Assembly: GCA_964438695.1 (NCBI GenBank)
Contig: CAYTKP010000012.1
Coordinates: forward strand, 1-26,094
Source of the DNA: Phoenicimicrobium sp964438695
GTDB lineage: Bacteria > Atribacterota > Phoenicimicrobiia > Phoenicimicrobiales > Phoenicimicrobiaceae
Reading direction: 5' to 3'
DNA length: 26,094 bases
A model generated the notes under the pieces. That model was not told where the DNA came from. It saw only the letters and a list, made by a program, of their open reading frames with translations, and did no database searches. The stretch's first letter is position 1, and the number at the start of each line of letters is the position of its first letter. Positions 1 through 8,666 of the stretch are shown one piece after another. Made by a program: the position numbers and the translations under genes.

Positions 1-101
1 TTGCTAAGTAAACTAGGTTGATTAGTAGATAATATTTCTATATTATCTGGAAGATGTATTTTAACTATTTCTTCTCCTAATTGTAGAAAAATTTTTTTCA
101 T
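1..101 (-). CDS. Probable LarA-like (lactate racemase family) protein, N-terminal fragment
   Basis: Reading leftward from an ATG at 101-99 gives 33 codons that run open off the window edge. The start MKKIFLQLGEEIVKIHLPDN looks like the N-terminus of the LarA/DUF2088 family, which opens with a short beta strand of the type 'hxYGxxxhxhxhPdn' followed by a loop. LarA is the nickel-pincer-dependent lactate racemase; relatives act on other 2-hydroxy acids. The gene follows the iron alcohol dehydrogenase on the same strand with about 46 bases between them, so it is probably the last or next gene of the same operon. The ribosome binding site is weak (only an AAGAAAAGAG-like stretch upstream). The catalytic histidines and the cofactor lysine lie outside the window, so the family call rests on a short N-terminal pattern and is tentative. 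Confidence 0.5.
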   Translation of the reverse strand, partial: MKKIFLQLGEEIVKIHLPDNIEILSTNQPSLLS

Positions 102-147
102 CTTTTTGCTCTTTTCTTCAAAAAACTCTCATTATGTGGAGGGAATT

Positions 148-1428
148 TTAATTCATATTTTTTATTAAAGAAAAATCTCCTATTTTAGCTGCTTCTAATA
201 TTGGCTTCATATATTCATCAACTAAAGAAGAATTAAGAGGAACTGGCATATTCTTTAATTTCATGTCAAGTTGAGGATTTTTTGCTGCTGTGAGCGCTCT
301 TTCTATATGCTTTTCCGTAAACCCTGGTAATTCAGAAAGTGTGGTTGGACAATTAATACTCTTACTAAAAGAAATCATCCCCTCAGCTACGGCTATGCCA
401 AGATCGCGACCAGTTAAATTATCTAAATTAGCGGTAATAAAACCAGCCTTTCTGTATATTTCTCCTATTAGTCGTAATTTTTTCTCTATTGCCGGAGCAA
501 AAAATACTGTATAATAAGGATTCATTATTGCACAAGCACGACCATGACTGCATATATCGACTAAGGAAAAACTGGTAAGATGGGCACCATTAGTGCCTCC
601 TACCATAATAGCATAACCACCAAGGTCGGTAGCTAAACCAATAGCCTCTCGAGCCTCTATATTATGTGGATTATCTAATACTAATTTGCAATTTCTTACC
701 ACTAATTCAATAGCAGTTAAAGCTATCTCTTTGGCTAATTCATAATTTTTTTCATCTATTCCTTCGTAGACTTCAAGGCAATGAGCTATTCCGTCTAATG
801 CACCATCAATAGTCAAAGCAGGAGGCATACTAACCGTAACCTGATAATCAAATAGGGCTTTAGTAGGGATAATTGCTTCATCAACAATCAATTTCTTCTG
901 CCCTACTACGGGATCAGTAACGTTGGAATATTTAGTTAAATGAGATCCCGAGCTGGCAGCAGTTTGGATAGCAATTAAGGGCCATAATTTTCCCCTAGTT
1001 TTTTCCAAAGCTTTACTGACTAGTCCAGTACCAAAATAACTTTCAATCTCTGGACTATATTTTCCTAAAGAAGCTAATACATTAGCTGCCTTAGCAGCAT
1101 CAAGAGTACTTCCTCCGCCGATAGCAATAATACAGTCAGGTTGAAAATGTAAAATGTAACTTTCTATACGATAAACATCTTCTCGGGGACAATTAGGTTT
1201 AGCATCAGGTACAATTTCCCCTCCAGCTAGTTTTATTTCATATTTATCTAAGGAATTAACTACTTTATCAACTACTGTTTTTAAATAAGTGGTATTAGAA
1301 ATAACTAATGCAGATTTTCCATATTGATTTGCTATTCTGCCTATTTCATTTAATTTTCCTATACCAAAAACGTAATCGTTTTGCTTAAAATCTTTAAGTA
1401 ATTGAATTGCTTTTTCTTTTAATCCCAT
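148..1428 (-). CDS. Iron-containing alcohol dehydrogenase
   Basis: This 426-residue protein is a group III, metal-dependent NAD(P)-linked alcohol dehydrogenase, which interconverts an alcohol and an aldehyde or ketone in the cytosol. The N-terminal dinucleotide domain carries the GGGSTLD motif at residues 104-110. The C-terminal helical domain has the expected metal ligands D212, H216, H283 and H295, in the D-x3-H then H...H pattern known from FucO (lactaldehyde reductase). Length is slightly above the usual 380-400. The ATG start has a good AGGAGG site six bases upstream. It sits downstream of an FGGY kinase and a class II aldolase, so a role in handling the small aldehyde released by the aldolase is reasonable, but the actual substrate is not visible. 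The central GTNGAHLTSF segment is unlike FucO, which argues against calling it FucO itself. Confidence 0.9.
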   Translation of the reverse strand: MGLKEKAIQLLKDFKQNDYVFGIGKLNEIGRIANQYGKSALVISNTTYLKTVVDKVVNSLDKYEIKLAGGEIVPDAKPNCPREDVYRIESYILHFQPDCIIAIGGGSTLDAAKAANVLASLGKYSPEIESYFGTGLVSKALEKTRGKLWPLIAIQTAASSGSHLTKYSNVTDPVVGQKKLIVDEAIIPTKALFDYQVTVSMPPALTIDGALDGIAHCLEVYEGIDEKNYELAKEIALTAIELVVRNCKLVLDNPHNIEAREAIGLATDLGGYAIMVGGTNGAHLTSFSLVDICSHGRACAIMNPYYTVFFAPAIEKKLRLIGEIYRKAGFITANLDNLTGRDLGIAVAEGMISFSKSINCPTTLSELPGFTEKHIERALTAAKNPQLDMKLKNMPVPLNSSLVDEYMKPILEAAKIGDFSLIKNMN

Positions 1429-1534
1429 TGTCTTCCTCCTAATTTCTATAATATTTAATAAATTTTCTTATCAATTATTTTACCACTTTTTTATTTTAAA
1501 CTTATATTTGTTTGTCAAATATTTTTAATTTATT

Positions 1535-3088
1535 TTATGGCAATAACTTCATTACATCATTCATTTTAGTATATACGCCTGCCTTTTCTAAAGAGCAATA
1601 TAATAAATCATGTATCTTGCTTAATTCCTTATACACTTTATAATTTTTTATATTCGGTTCTTTTCTGCTTAGTTTATTTACATTAATTATATTATCCACA
1701 GCTGTATTTATATCCTTATATATTCCTATAGTAGTCGCAGCTATCATAGCTGCTCCCAGGGCAGAGGCTTCACTACACTCAGTTTTTACCACAACTTTTC
1801 CATAGATATCAGCTTGTATTTGATTGAATAATTCAGACTTAGCAATACCTCCACTAACCCTAACTTCTTCAATTTTTTTTATATAATTCTCCATAATACT
1901 TATATTTTTTTGTATTTCAAAAGCTATTCCTTCTAATATTGCCCTAATAATCGAAGAACGGGTATGTCCTAATAATAATCCAAAAAGCAATCCCCTTGCT
2001 TCTGGATTCCAATATGGAGCTGCAGAGGCAGCGAAATGCGGTACCAATAATAAACCATTTGCTCCTATCGGTTCTTTTTCTGCTTCAGAATCCATTATTT
2101 TATACGCATCAATACCCGATTCTCTTTGCGCTTCCTTTTCTACCTTTCCTAAATTATCTCTAAACCAACGATAGATCGAGCCAGTAGTAAAAATACCAGC
2201 CTCCAGTACCCATTTTCCAGTTATAGCAGATGCACTTAATATTACTCGTTGCTTAACATCTTTAACTGGTTTATCACTATTAACTAAGACAAAAGAACCT
2301 GTTCCGGTATTGACTTCAACCACTCCAGCTTTTATTACGCCTAATCCTACAGCAGCACACTGTTGATCTCCGCCTGCTGCAATAACTGGTATTCCTTGAG
2401 GTAGATCAAGCTCTTTCGAAGCATCTTTATTAACAAATCCGATGATTGAGCCGGCTGGAACGGCTTCTGGTAATTTATTAAAATCGATTCCGACACTTTT
2501 TACAAAATCTTTATCCCACTTCAATTTATCAATATTAAAAAGCATAGTTCGAGAAGCTTGTGTCCAGTCAGTCTTGAATTCTCCTGTTAAAAAACAAATA
2601 ATAAAATCTTGCACCGATAGAAAAAGAAAGGAATTATTATATATTTCAGGTTTGTATTTCTTTATCCATAATAACTTGGGCAAAGTAAAATAAGGATCGA
2701 TCCTTAGACCAGTAATATTATATACTTCTTTCATGCCAAATTCATTAATCAAATACTTTGTTTCTTCAATGGCCCTTTTGTCTTGCCACAAAATAGCATT
2801 ACCCAGATAATTACCTTTTTTGTCAACAGGAATAACAGTAGATCTTTGTGAGGTTATTGAAATAGCAGAAATACATTTTTTATCATATTTCATTTTTTTT
2901 ACGGTATCTCTAACCGTTTTTTTTACTGCCAACAACCATAACTTGGGATCATGCTCGATCCATCCGTGGGGCAAATAAATACTTTTATAATCTTGATAAG
3001 AGGTGCAAATTTGTTGACCTTTTTCGTTAAATATTATGGTGCGACACCCTGTGGTCCCCAAATCAATACACAAAATTAAACTATCCAT
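1535..3088 (-). CDS. FGGY-family carbohydrate kinase (xylulokinase-like)
   Basis: This 517-residue protein matches the FGGY kinases, which transfer phosphate from ATP to a sugar, ketose or polyol. The N-terminal FGGY domain begins with the phosphate-binding DLGTTG loop (residues 9-14) and has the WQD substrate loop at 101-103. The conserved GGDQQ motif at 239-243 holds the catalytic aspartate, D241, followed by NTGTGSFV. The C-terminal domain carries the ATP-binding SGGIAKS motif near residue 414. The pattern 'GGDQQCAAVG' is typical of the broad xylulokinase/glycerol kinase-like set, whose substrates range from xylulose to erythrulose, ribulose and gluconate. An AGGGGAG site lies just before the ATG. 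The neighbouring aldolase suggests the product is a ketose phosphate that is cleaved next. The exact substrate is unknown. Confidence 0.88.
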   Translation of the reverse strand: MDSLILCIDLGTTGCRTIIFNEKGQQICTSYQDYKSIYLPHGWIEHDPKLWLLAVKKTVRDTVKKMKYDKKCISAISITSQRSTVIPVDKKGNYLGNAILWQDKRAIEETKYLINEFGMKEVYNITGLRIDPYFTLPKLLWIKKYKPEIYNNSFLFLSVQDFIICFLTGEFKTDWTQASRTMLFNIDKLKWDKDFVKSVGIDFNKLPEAVPAGSIIGFVNKDASKELDLPQGIPVIAAGGDQQCAAVGLGVIKAGVVEVNTGTGSFVLVNSDKPVKDVKQRVILSASAITGKWVLEAGIFTTGSIYRWFRDNLGKVEKEAQRESGIDAYKIMDSEAEKEPIGANGLLLVPHFAASAAPYWNPEARGLLFGLLLGHTRSSIIRAILEGIAFEIQKNISIMENYIKKIEEVRVSGGIAKSELFNQIQADIYGKVVVKTECSEASALGAAMIAATTIGIYKDINTAVDNIINVNKLSRKEPNIKNYKVYKELSKIHDLLYCSLEKAGVYTKMNDVMKLLP

Positions 3089-3116
3089 AATGGCTCCCCT
3101 AATTACTAAATTAAAT

Positions 3117-3129
3117 AAATAGGCTATTT
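3117..3129. promoter_or_regulatory. Perfect palindrome upstream of the FGGY kinase
   Basis: AAATAG-G-CTATTT is a perfect 6-base inverted repeat with a single central base, ending 29 bases upstream of the kinase start codon. It could be an operator or a small hairpin near the ribosome binding site. The rest of 3089-3309 is AT-rich; a 6-base CTATCT/AGATAG pair near 3238-3264 is the only other symmetry I see, and there is no convincing terminator or gene. Confidence 0.25.
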
Positions 3130-3309
3130 CAAATTACTATTTTTTACGAATCATCAGCATATCACCTATTTGGAAAGACAATAAAAGGTAATATTTTCGT
3201 TCTTTTTTACAGTTCTTCTTCTCTTTTCGGGATTTTATCTATCTTGTTATCTTACTATAGATAGCCTTATCTTTATTATTTTCTTTGCTCACTATTAAAA
3301 CTTATCTTT

Positions 3310-4158
3310 CTAAACTAAACCTATTTTACCGCGAGAAAATAATTTCATTTTTTCTTTAACCACTGCAAGCATCGGTCCTTTTATCATATCAGAAAGAAGG
3401 GATAGATGACTAGAATAATCATTTCTAAAAATTTTTTTTAATTCTTTAACTGCTGCATTTGATATTTCAGTATTAATATTTATCTTCGATATCCCTTCAT
3501 CAATGGCCAATACTATATCCTCGTCTGTATTTCCAGAACCTCCATGCAAGACAAGGGGAACAGAGATTGCTTTGGCAATTTCCTTTAATCTATTATGATA
3601 TATTTTTGGTTTACCAATATAATTACCATGAACGGTCCCCACTGCAATAGCCAAGGCATCACAATTTGTCATCTCCACAAACTCTTTTGCTTCATCTGGC
3701 TTAGTTAGTTGATCTTCAGGTACAAATTCCCCGGTATCTTCAGCCGGCACATATCCTAATTCTGCTTCTACGGTAACCCTAGCTGCATGGGCTATTTTAA
3801 CTATTTCGGAAGTTATCCTAATATTATCACTATTGACTAAACTTGAACCATCATACATTACCGAGGTAAAACCTGCTTGAATTGCCTGAATAATTAAATC
3901 TTTAGATTTACAATGATCTAAATGGAGCACAATAGGTAATAATGTTTTATTGGCTAACTCATGGACACATTGGGATATTAAATTAATCGAGTTGATATGG
4001 CTATATTTCTCTCCAAAAGCAATAATAACTGGAATATTCAGAGATACAGCTGCATCAAAAACAACTTCAATAGTCTCCATATTATAAACATTAAAAGCTC
4101 CGATAGCATAGCCTGATTTTTTTGCTGGAATTAAAACATCGCTTAGATTAACTAACAT
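3310..4158 (-). CDS. Class II fructose-bisphosphate aldolase family protein
   Basis: This 282-residue protein belongs to the zinc-dependent class II aldolases (FbaA, GatY/KbaY, IolJ group), which cleave a ketose phosphate into dihydroxyacetone phosphate plus an aldehyde. Visible active-site residues are the catalytic D81 and the zinc ligands H82 (HLDHC), H177 (GTVHG) and H205 (LHGGSG), with the conserved EAELG around residues 131-135 and NINTE near 227-231. Length fits the short GatY/KbaY-like branch (about 280 residues). The substrate is not certain: the branch includes tagatose-bisphosphate, fructose-bisphosphate and deoxy-gluconate-phosphate aldolases. Its ATG directly abuts the TAG of the dehydrogenase upstream (no spacing), with an AAGGAG site inside that gene's end, so the two are translationally coupled. 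A dedicated catabolic role beside the FGGY kinase is more likely than general glycolysis. Confidence 0.9.
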   Translation of the reverse strand: MLVNLSDVLIPAKKSGYAIGAFNVYNMETIEVVFDAAVSLNIPVIIAFGEKYSHINSINLISQCVHELANKTLLPIVLHLDHCKSKDLIIQAIQAGFTSVMYDGSSLVNSDNIRITSEIVKIAHAARVTVEAELGYVPAEDTGEFVPEDQLTKPDEAKEFVEMTNCDALAIAVGTVHGNYIGKPKIYHNRLKEIAKAISVPLVLHGGSGNTDEDIVLAIDEGISKININTEISNAAVKELKKIFRNDYSSHLSLLSDMIKGPMLAVVKEKMKLFSRGKIGLV

Positions 4159-5244
4159 CTAGCAACTCCTTATTTCTTCGAGCCATTTCTGTACCTCGCT
4201 TCGCTTTAATACTTCGGGATTTACTATAAATTTTGGCTCCTTATTTTCTAATAATCTGTTTATATCTTCAACTAAAAGATAGGGGGATTTAGTTAGAGCC
4301 TCCCTGGTTGTACCAGCGATATGAGTTGTTAAAGTAACATTATCTAGCTCTAACCATCGACTATTTTTACCAATTGGTTCTTCCCAAAATACATCCAGAG
4401 CAGCACCAGCAATTTTTTTATCTTTTAGTGCATTATACAAAGCTTCCTCTTTAATTAAGCCTGCACGAGCAGTATTAATCAAGTATGCACTCTTCTTCAT
4501 CAAAGAGAGTTCCTTTTCACCAATAATATTTTTAGTCTCTTTATTTAATCTAGTATGTAACGAAACGAAATCTGAATTTTTTAATAAATCTTCAATAGTT
4601 ACTTTTTTTGCTTTATAATTCTGAATTACTTCTGCTGAAACATAGGGGTCAAATACTAAAATCTTAACCTCAAATCCACTTAATTTTTGAGCTACTAGTC
4701 TACCGATATAACCGAAGCCAACCAATCCAATTATTTTTCCCTGTAATTCAGGTATCATATCGGAATTAACAAAATTTTTTCGCCAAACGCCATTTTTAAT
4801 TGCATAATAGCTACGGGCAATATTGCGAGCTTCGGCTAAAATCAAACCAACAGTAAAATCAGAAACTGCATGGGCATTGCGACCTTTAATATTTTGGACA
4901 ATAATTCCTTTTTCAGTAGCATATTTAACATCAACATTTTCTAATCCGGCTCTCAAAGCTCCAATAAGTTTAAGCTTAGGCAATGCATCAATGGCTTCTT
5001 TTGATACAGGACAAAATAAAACTAAAAGGATTTCTGTATTCCTATTAGCATTTAATATTTGTGGTACAACTGGTTCAACAGAAGGTCCTTGTTTTTCAAT
5101 AATCAATCGACGATCCTGCAGTTTACCCCAATCTGTTTCCCAATTTTTAATATCTATATTTAGACTATTTAGCTTTAGTTTTTTAGCTGCTTCGCCAATA
5201 CTATTGCCAGGTATCATGACATCTCCAATACATAAAACTTCCAC
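4159..5244 (-). CDS. D-isomer-specific 2-hydroxyacid dehydrogenase (phosphoglycerate dehydrogenase-like)
   Basis: This 361-residue NAD-dependent dehydrogenase interconverts a 2-keto acid and a D-2-hydroxy acid. The Rossmann motif GLVGFGYIG is at 173-181, and D199 at the end of the next strand indicates preference for NAD over NADP. The catalytic triad is visible as R260 (NTARAGL), E289 (DVFWEEP) and H308 (TTHIAGTT), with the same R-to-E spacing (29) as SerA. There is no C-terminal ACT domain, so it is probably not a regulated serine-pathway enzyme. The start is GTG, preceded about ten bases upstream by a run of seven G in TTAGGGGGGG, a strong if unusual Shine-Dalgarno site. Located after the TRAP genes and coupled to the aldolase, it may act as a hydroxypyruvate, glyoxylate or sugar-acid reductase. 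Hydroxypyruvate reduction would feed the glycerate kinase nearby, but this is inference. Confidence 0.88.
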   Translation of the reverse strand: MEVLCIGDVMIPGNSIGEAAKKLKLNSLNIDIKNWETDWGKLQDRRLIIEKQGPSVEPVVPQILNANRNTEILLVLFCPVSKEAIDALPKLKLIGALRAGLENVDVKYATEKGIIVQNIKGRNAHAVSDFTVGLILAEARNIARSYYAIKNGVWRKNFVNSDMIPELQGKIIGLVGFGYIGRLVAQKLSGFEVKILVFDPYVSAEVIQNYKAKKVTIEDLLKNSDFVSLHTRLNKETKNIIGEKELSLMKKSAYLINTARAGLIKEEALYNALKDKKIAGAALDVFWEEPIGKNSRWLELDNVTLTTHIAGTTREALTKSPYLLVEDINRLLENKEPKFIVNPEVLKRSEVQKWLEEIRSC

Positions 5245-5290
5245 AATAAGAAATCCCCCCCTAATTAAAAATTATTATAACTTTTGACTT

Positions 5291-5322
5291 TATTTTAGAA
5301 AAAATTTTAATTTCCTAAAATA
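5291..5322 (-). repeat. Inverted repeat in the leader of the dehydrogenase gene
   Basis: TATTTTAG (5291-5298) and CTAAAATA (5315-5322) form a perfect 8-base inverted repeat with a 16-base, A/T-only-but-one spacer, about 50 bases upstream of the GTG start. It is AT-rich and could be an operator or a weak hairpin. A TATAAT-like -10 lies between it and the gene (around 5273-5278), without a good -35. Confidence 0.25.
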
Positions 5323-5349
5323 GAAATAAATATAAAATCACTCACCTTT

Positions 5350-5399
5350 AATGGTTTAAAAATAAAGAAAATGCTACTAAACCATTTCCTGTAGTAGCA
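5350..5399 (-). terminator. Rho-independent terminator after dctM, with possible pseudoknot
   Basis: On the minus strand TGCTACT and AGTAGCA (5399-5393 and 5378-5372) form a 7-base stem with a 14-base loop, followed at once by the T-rich tail TTTTCTTTATTTTT. This is a plausible terminator about 100 bases past the dctM stop codon. In addition the loop segment AATGGTTTA (5386-5378) is perfectly complementary to TAAACCATT (5358-5350) just beyond the T-tract, so the RNA could close into an H-type pseudoknot. The arms share one base. It would partly separate the transporter genes from the catabolic enzymes downstream. Confidence 0.5.
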
Positions 5400-5502
5400 G
5401 TTTCTTTTTATAAATTCGTCCATTAATTACTATTCTATTCTATATTTTTTATTCTGTCTACATACAAACCTTTTACTATTGCCACGATTATCTTATTAGT
5501 TA

Positions 5503-6837
5503 TTACATTGTACTTGGTAACCAGAGAATAATCTGGGGAAAAATAATCATTAAAACGAGGCCAATCGCTATTAATGCAATAAAAGGTATTACCCCTTGTA
5601 TTATATCACTTGTTTCTATACCCAATTCTGGCGCAGCAGTACCTTTCAAAAAGAATATAGCGTAGGCAAAAGGTGGTGTCAAGAATGACATTTGAAGATT
5701 CACAATAATCATCATAGCAAACCACAAAGGATCAAAACCGAGCTTAGGAATAATAGGTGTCAATATTGGTACTAGTATAAAAATAATCCCAATCCAATCA
5801 ATAAACATTCCCAGAATAAAAGATATTAACATAATTAAGGCAAAAGCCATCCAACGCCCACCAGGAATGGATAAAATTAGATTTGACACCATATCCCCAC
5901 CACCCGCACTAAGGAATACACTGACAAATGCAGTCGAACAACCAGCAATAAGAAGAACCATTCCAGTCAATTTTATCGTATCTATAGCCACGTCTCTTAA
6001 TACTTTCCAGGTAAAATGACCATACACCACAGTTAAAATAGTTGCAGCAGCAGCACCTACTGCGGCAGCTTCAGTGGGAGATGCTAATCCCAAATATATT
6101 GATCCCATTACCGACAAAACAAGTAGTAAAACTGGACCAACACTAGTAAGCAACATAAAAGTCTTCTTAGCAAAGGATAGGTTTTCCACTTCATCAGAAA
6201 GTATTGCTGGTGCTACTTGTGGTTGCAAATATGAGCGAATACCAATATAAAGCATATAGAGGCCTGAAAGCAAAAAGCCTGGCATAAAAGCTCCCATAAA
6301 TAACTTGCCTACTGAAATTGAAGCTGCTGGCCCATAGACGATAAGCATAATGCTTGGCGGTATAAGAATGCCTAAAGAACCTCCGGCGCAAATACTTCCT
6401 GTCGCTAAACTTTTATCATATCCCCGTCGCATCATCGATGGTAATGCAACCAGTGTGAGCATAGTAATAGAAGCAGCAATAATTCCCACACAAGCTGCCA
6501 TAATCGTTCCAATTAAAATACTGACAATAGCTAAACCACCTCTAAATTTCCCAAACCATACATAGAATGCATCATATAATTTTTCAGCTATACCAGATTT
6601 TTCAAGCATATTTCCCATAAAAACAAATAAAGGCACAGCCATCATTCCATAATTTGTTATTATGTCATAAATGCGACTATATATTAAATCAAAAGCATTG
6701 GGTCCAAATAGTATATATCCAGCTATAATACCAACACCACCAATAGGAAGTGCCAATGGAAACCCAGTAAGTACACCAATTAATAGACCACCGAACATAC
6801 AAATAGTAACAATTTCTGGATTTACTGTTATATTCAT
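5503..6837 (-). CDS. dctM: TRAP transporter large permease subunit DctM
   Basis: This 444-residue, highly hydrophobic protein is the large membrane subunit of a tripartite ATP-independent periplasmic (TRAP) transporter. It forms the sodium-driven transport channel in the inner membrane with DctQ. About a dozen membrane segments can be counted. Family hallmarks include the N-terminal GVLTGFPLALPIG, the GGSLGILIPPSI loop, the ASPTEAAAVGA motif in the middle of the protein, and the C-terminal FLTPPFAYAIFFLKG. Length matches the usual 425-445. The start codon overlaps the stop codon of dctQ by four bases (ATGA), the standard arrangement for coupled translation of the two permease subunits. A hairpin with a T-tract follows the gene. 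Confidence 0.96.
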   Translation of the reverse strand: MNITVNPEIVTICMFGGLLIGVLTGFPLALPIGGVGIIAGYILFGPNAFDLIYSRIYDIITNYGMMAVPLFVFMGNMLEKSGIAEKLYDAFYVWFGKFRGGLAIVSILIGTIMAACVGIIAASITMLTLVALPSMMRRGYDKSLATGSICAGGSLGILIPPSIMLIVYGPAASISVGKLFMGAFMPGFLLSGLYMLYIGIRSYLQPQVAPAILSDEVENLSFAKKTFMLLTSVGPVLLLVLSVMGSIYLGLASPTEAAAVGAAAATILTVVYGHFTWKVLRDVAIDTIKLTGMVLLIAGCSTAFVSVFLSAGGGDMVSNLILSIPGGRWMAFALIMLISFILGMFIDWIGIIFILVPILTPIIPKLGFDPLWFAMMIIVNLQMSFLTPPFAYAIFFLKGTAAPELGIETSDIIQGVIPFIALIAIGLVLMIIFPQIILWLPSTM

Positions 6838-7343
6838 AATAGTTCTCGCTTTCTAATTAAAAAATATAATTCTTGTAGAAATTTGGATATGCTCGCTAAA
6901 GTAAAAAGAATAAAGGCTATTACTAATATAGTTCTAAATGGTGCAGCTGGTGGTAACCAACTACTTTCAACCATTTTTTCGCCTACTTTCCAGGAAAATT
7001 TAGCCCATTTTACTCCGGAAAGTATAAGAACAGTACAAATTGGAAAAAGGAAAATAATTGATAAAATAACATTAATCCATGCTTTTGCAGATCGTGATAC
7101 TCTAGAATAAAAAACGTCAACCCTTACATGTCCTTCATGTAAATAGGTATATGCCCATCCAACAGAACCAAAAGTACCCATAAGCATCTTAGAAGTTTCC
7201 AATGCCCAGATTGTTGGCTTGTTAAAAATATATCTCGAAATAACCTCATAACACAGAACGATAATTAACGCTACAACTAGATATTTAATTATTTGTCCAG
7301 ATAATTCGCTAATGGAGTTAATTGCCTTTACAAATCTTCTCAT
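6834..7343 (-). CDS. dctQ: TRAP transporter small permease subunit DctQ
   Basis: This 169-residue protein has four predicted membrane segments (around residues 17-35, 52-70, 90-108 and 130-150), the standard DctQ layout. The segment WALETSKMLMGTFGSVGWAYTYLHEGHVRVDVFY contains the conserved 'h-x-E...GxxxAxxxxxHVRVD' signature of the family. DctQ pairs with DctM to make the membrane part of the transporter. The gene overlaps dctM by four bases and follows dctP after 119 bases that contain a very stable hairpin. An AAGGAG site lies thirteen bases before the ATG, a longer spacing than usual, which may lower its translation relative to dctP. Confidence 0.93.
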   Translation of the reverse strand: MRRFVKAINSISELSGQIIKYLVVALIIVLCYEVISRYIFNKPTIWALETSKMLMGTFGSVGWAYTYLHEGHVRVDVFYSRVSRSAKAWINVILSIIFLFPICTVLILSGVKWAKFSWKVGEKMVESSWLPPAAPFRTILVIAFILFTLASISKFLQELYFLIRKRELL

Positions 7344-7371
7344 ATGCTTCTAATCGCTCCTTCTTATCTAT

Positions 7372-7418
7372 TATCTAATCTTGCTCTAGAAAATTTTTTT
7401 CTAGAGCAAGATTAGATA
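7372..7418 (-). repeat. 22-bp perfect hairpin between dctP and dctQ
   Basis: Positions 7372-7393 and 7397-7418 are perfect inverted copies (22 base pairs) with a 3-base loop; the stem core is CTTGCTCTAGAAAA. The hairpin lies between the stop of dctP and the start of dctQ. On the transcribed strand it is not followed by a T-run, so it is less likely a classical terminator. A stabiliser of the dctP message or an attenuating structure that gives more binding protein than permease is a better fit. Confidence 0.75.
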
Positions 7419-7462
7419 GAAATTTAATATATCTTATTTTAATATATTTTTATGTAATAAAT

Positions 7463-8506
7463 TTATCTTATGTCTATTTCCTCACATATTTTCTTAAACT
7501 CGAATACAGATTTAAATATCTTGGCATAGTTAGCATCTTTTTTAGATTCTTCAGTATAATATTCTTCTGCTTTTTCAAATAACAATTTATCTATATCCTC
7601 GGGTAATTTTTCTACCACAATGCCATAATCTTTAAATTTTTGAATTGCTTCAGTATCTTGAATAGCTATATTGGTAAAGAATTCATGTGCAACCTTATAT
7701 GCAGCCATTTCTACTATAGACTTCAAATCTGGAGAAAGTTCATCCCATTTACTCTTATTTACAAAGAGCGATTGAGCATCGAAGGGGGAACGGGATGAGG
7801 AAAGATACATATATTTAGCAATCTCTTGGAAACCCATCGTCCAATTTCCTGAGGGAGTAAAATATTCAAAGGCATCTATAACTCCACGCTGCATTGATTC
7901 GTAAATTTGTCCACCAGGAAGAAAAACAGGAGCGGCTCCCATTTTACTGAAAATTGAATTAAGAGCAGTAGTTCCTAATCTAATCTTCAACCCCTTAATA
8001 TCCGCTGCTGATTGCAAAGGTTTATTGGTATGACACCAAACCTCTGCGGGATGTACTGTTAATTGTCCTACAAAATGTACGCCAACAGGTTCGTACAACT
8101 CTTGAGCAAATTTTAATCCTTCATACTCCATCCACATCATATGTTGGGTGCCGGTAAGTGTGCCTACAGAGCTAGTATAAAAAACTCCAGCTGGAACGTA
8201 ACCGATTGCCCAGCCAGTAGATACATGAGATGCTTCTACAGAACCAGCTATTGTCCCCTCAAACTCCTTCCCCGCAGGAGTAATAGCCCCGGCAGGAAAA
8301 GCATCAACCACCAAACGTCCACCACTTGCTTCGGTAACAAGTTTAGCAAATTTTTCTGTGGCAGTATACATTGCATCCCCGGCAGCACCCATTGATTGCA
8401 GTCGCCACTTAATTACTTTCTCAGCACATATTCCACTATTACTTATAACAAATAACAATACAAAAATCAAAATTAAATTAATAACTATTATTTTATTATT
8501 TTTCAT
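7463..8506 (-). CDS. dctP: TRAP transporter substrate-binding protein DctP
   Basis: This 347-residue protein is the extracytoplasmic solute receptor of the TRAP system. It begins with a signal peptide (KNNK, a hydrophobic stretch at 6-22, and a likely signal peptidase I cut after SGICA, residue 28). There is no proper lipobox around C27. The mature part starts KWRLQS, and the conserved arginine that binds the substrate carboxylate is R176 in GLKIRLG. The sequence around residues 34-110 resembles the keto-acid/lactate (TakP-like) branch of the family more than the C4-dicarboxylate DctP of Rhodobacter; this is recalled similarity, not an alignment. A carboxylate substrate is therefore likely, consistent with the LarA-like gene and hydroxyacid dehydrogenase in the same island. 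An AAGGGG site precedes the ATG. Confidence 0.95.
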   Translation of the reverse strand: MKNNKIIVINLILIFVLLFVISNSGICAEKVIKWRLQSMGAAGDAMYTATEKFAKLVTEASGGRLVVDAFPAGAITPAGKEFEGTIAGSVEASHVSTGWAIGYVPAGVFYTSSVGTLTGTQHMMWMEYEGLKFAQELYEPVGVHFVGQLTVHPAEVWCHTNKPLQSAADIKGLKIRLGTTALNSIFSKMGAAPVFLPGGQIYESMQRGVIDAFEYFTPSGNWTMGFQEIAKYMYLSSSRSPFDAQSLFVNKSKWDELSPDLKSIVEMAAYKVAHEFFTNIAIQDTEAIQKFKDYGIVVEKLPEDIDKLLFEKAEEYYTEESKKDANYAKIFKSVFEFKKICEEIDIR

Positions 8507-8569
8507 TTTTCAATACCCCTTTCTTTTACGTATTTTTTAAACAAAATAGAAGATAAATTTCCTTACTAT

Positions 8570-8583
8570 AAAGTGATCACCTT
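8570..8583. promoter_or_regulatory. Palindrome upstream of dctP
   Basis: GTGATCAC (8573-8580) is an 8-base palindrome about 65 bases upstream of dctP, with partly symmetrical flanks (AAG...CTT). It is a candidate operator for the transporter genes. The 160-base gap between glycerate kinase and dctP contains no gene and no clear terminator, so both readthrough from glycerate kinase and a separate promoter are possible. Confidence 0.2.
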
Positions 8584-8666
8584 CTTTCTTTTTAATATTT
8601 GGAATTGTGTTTTAAAAAATTTCGGGCTAATTTGTAAATCTTGCTCACCTTTATCTTAGCTGCTCT

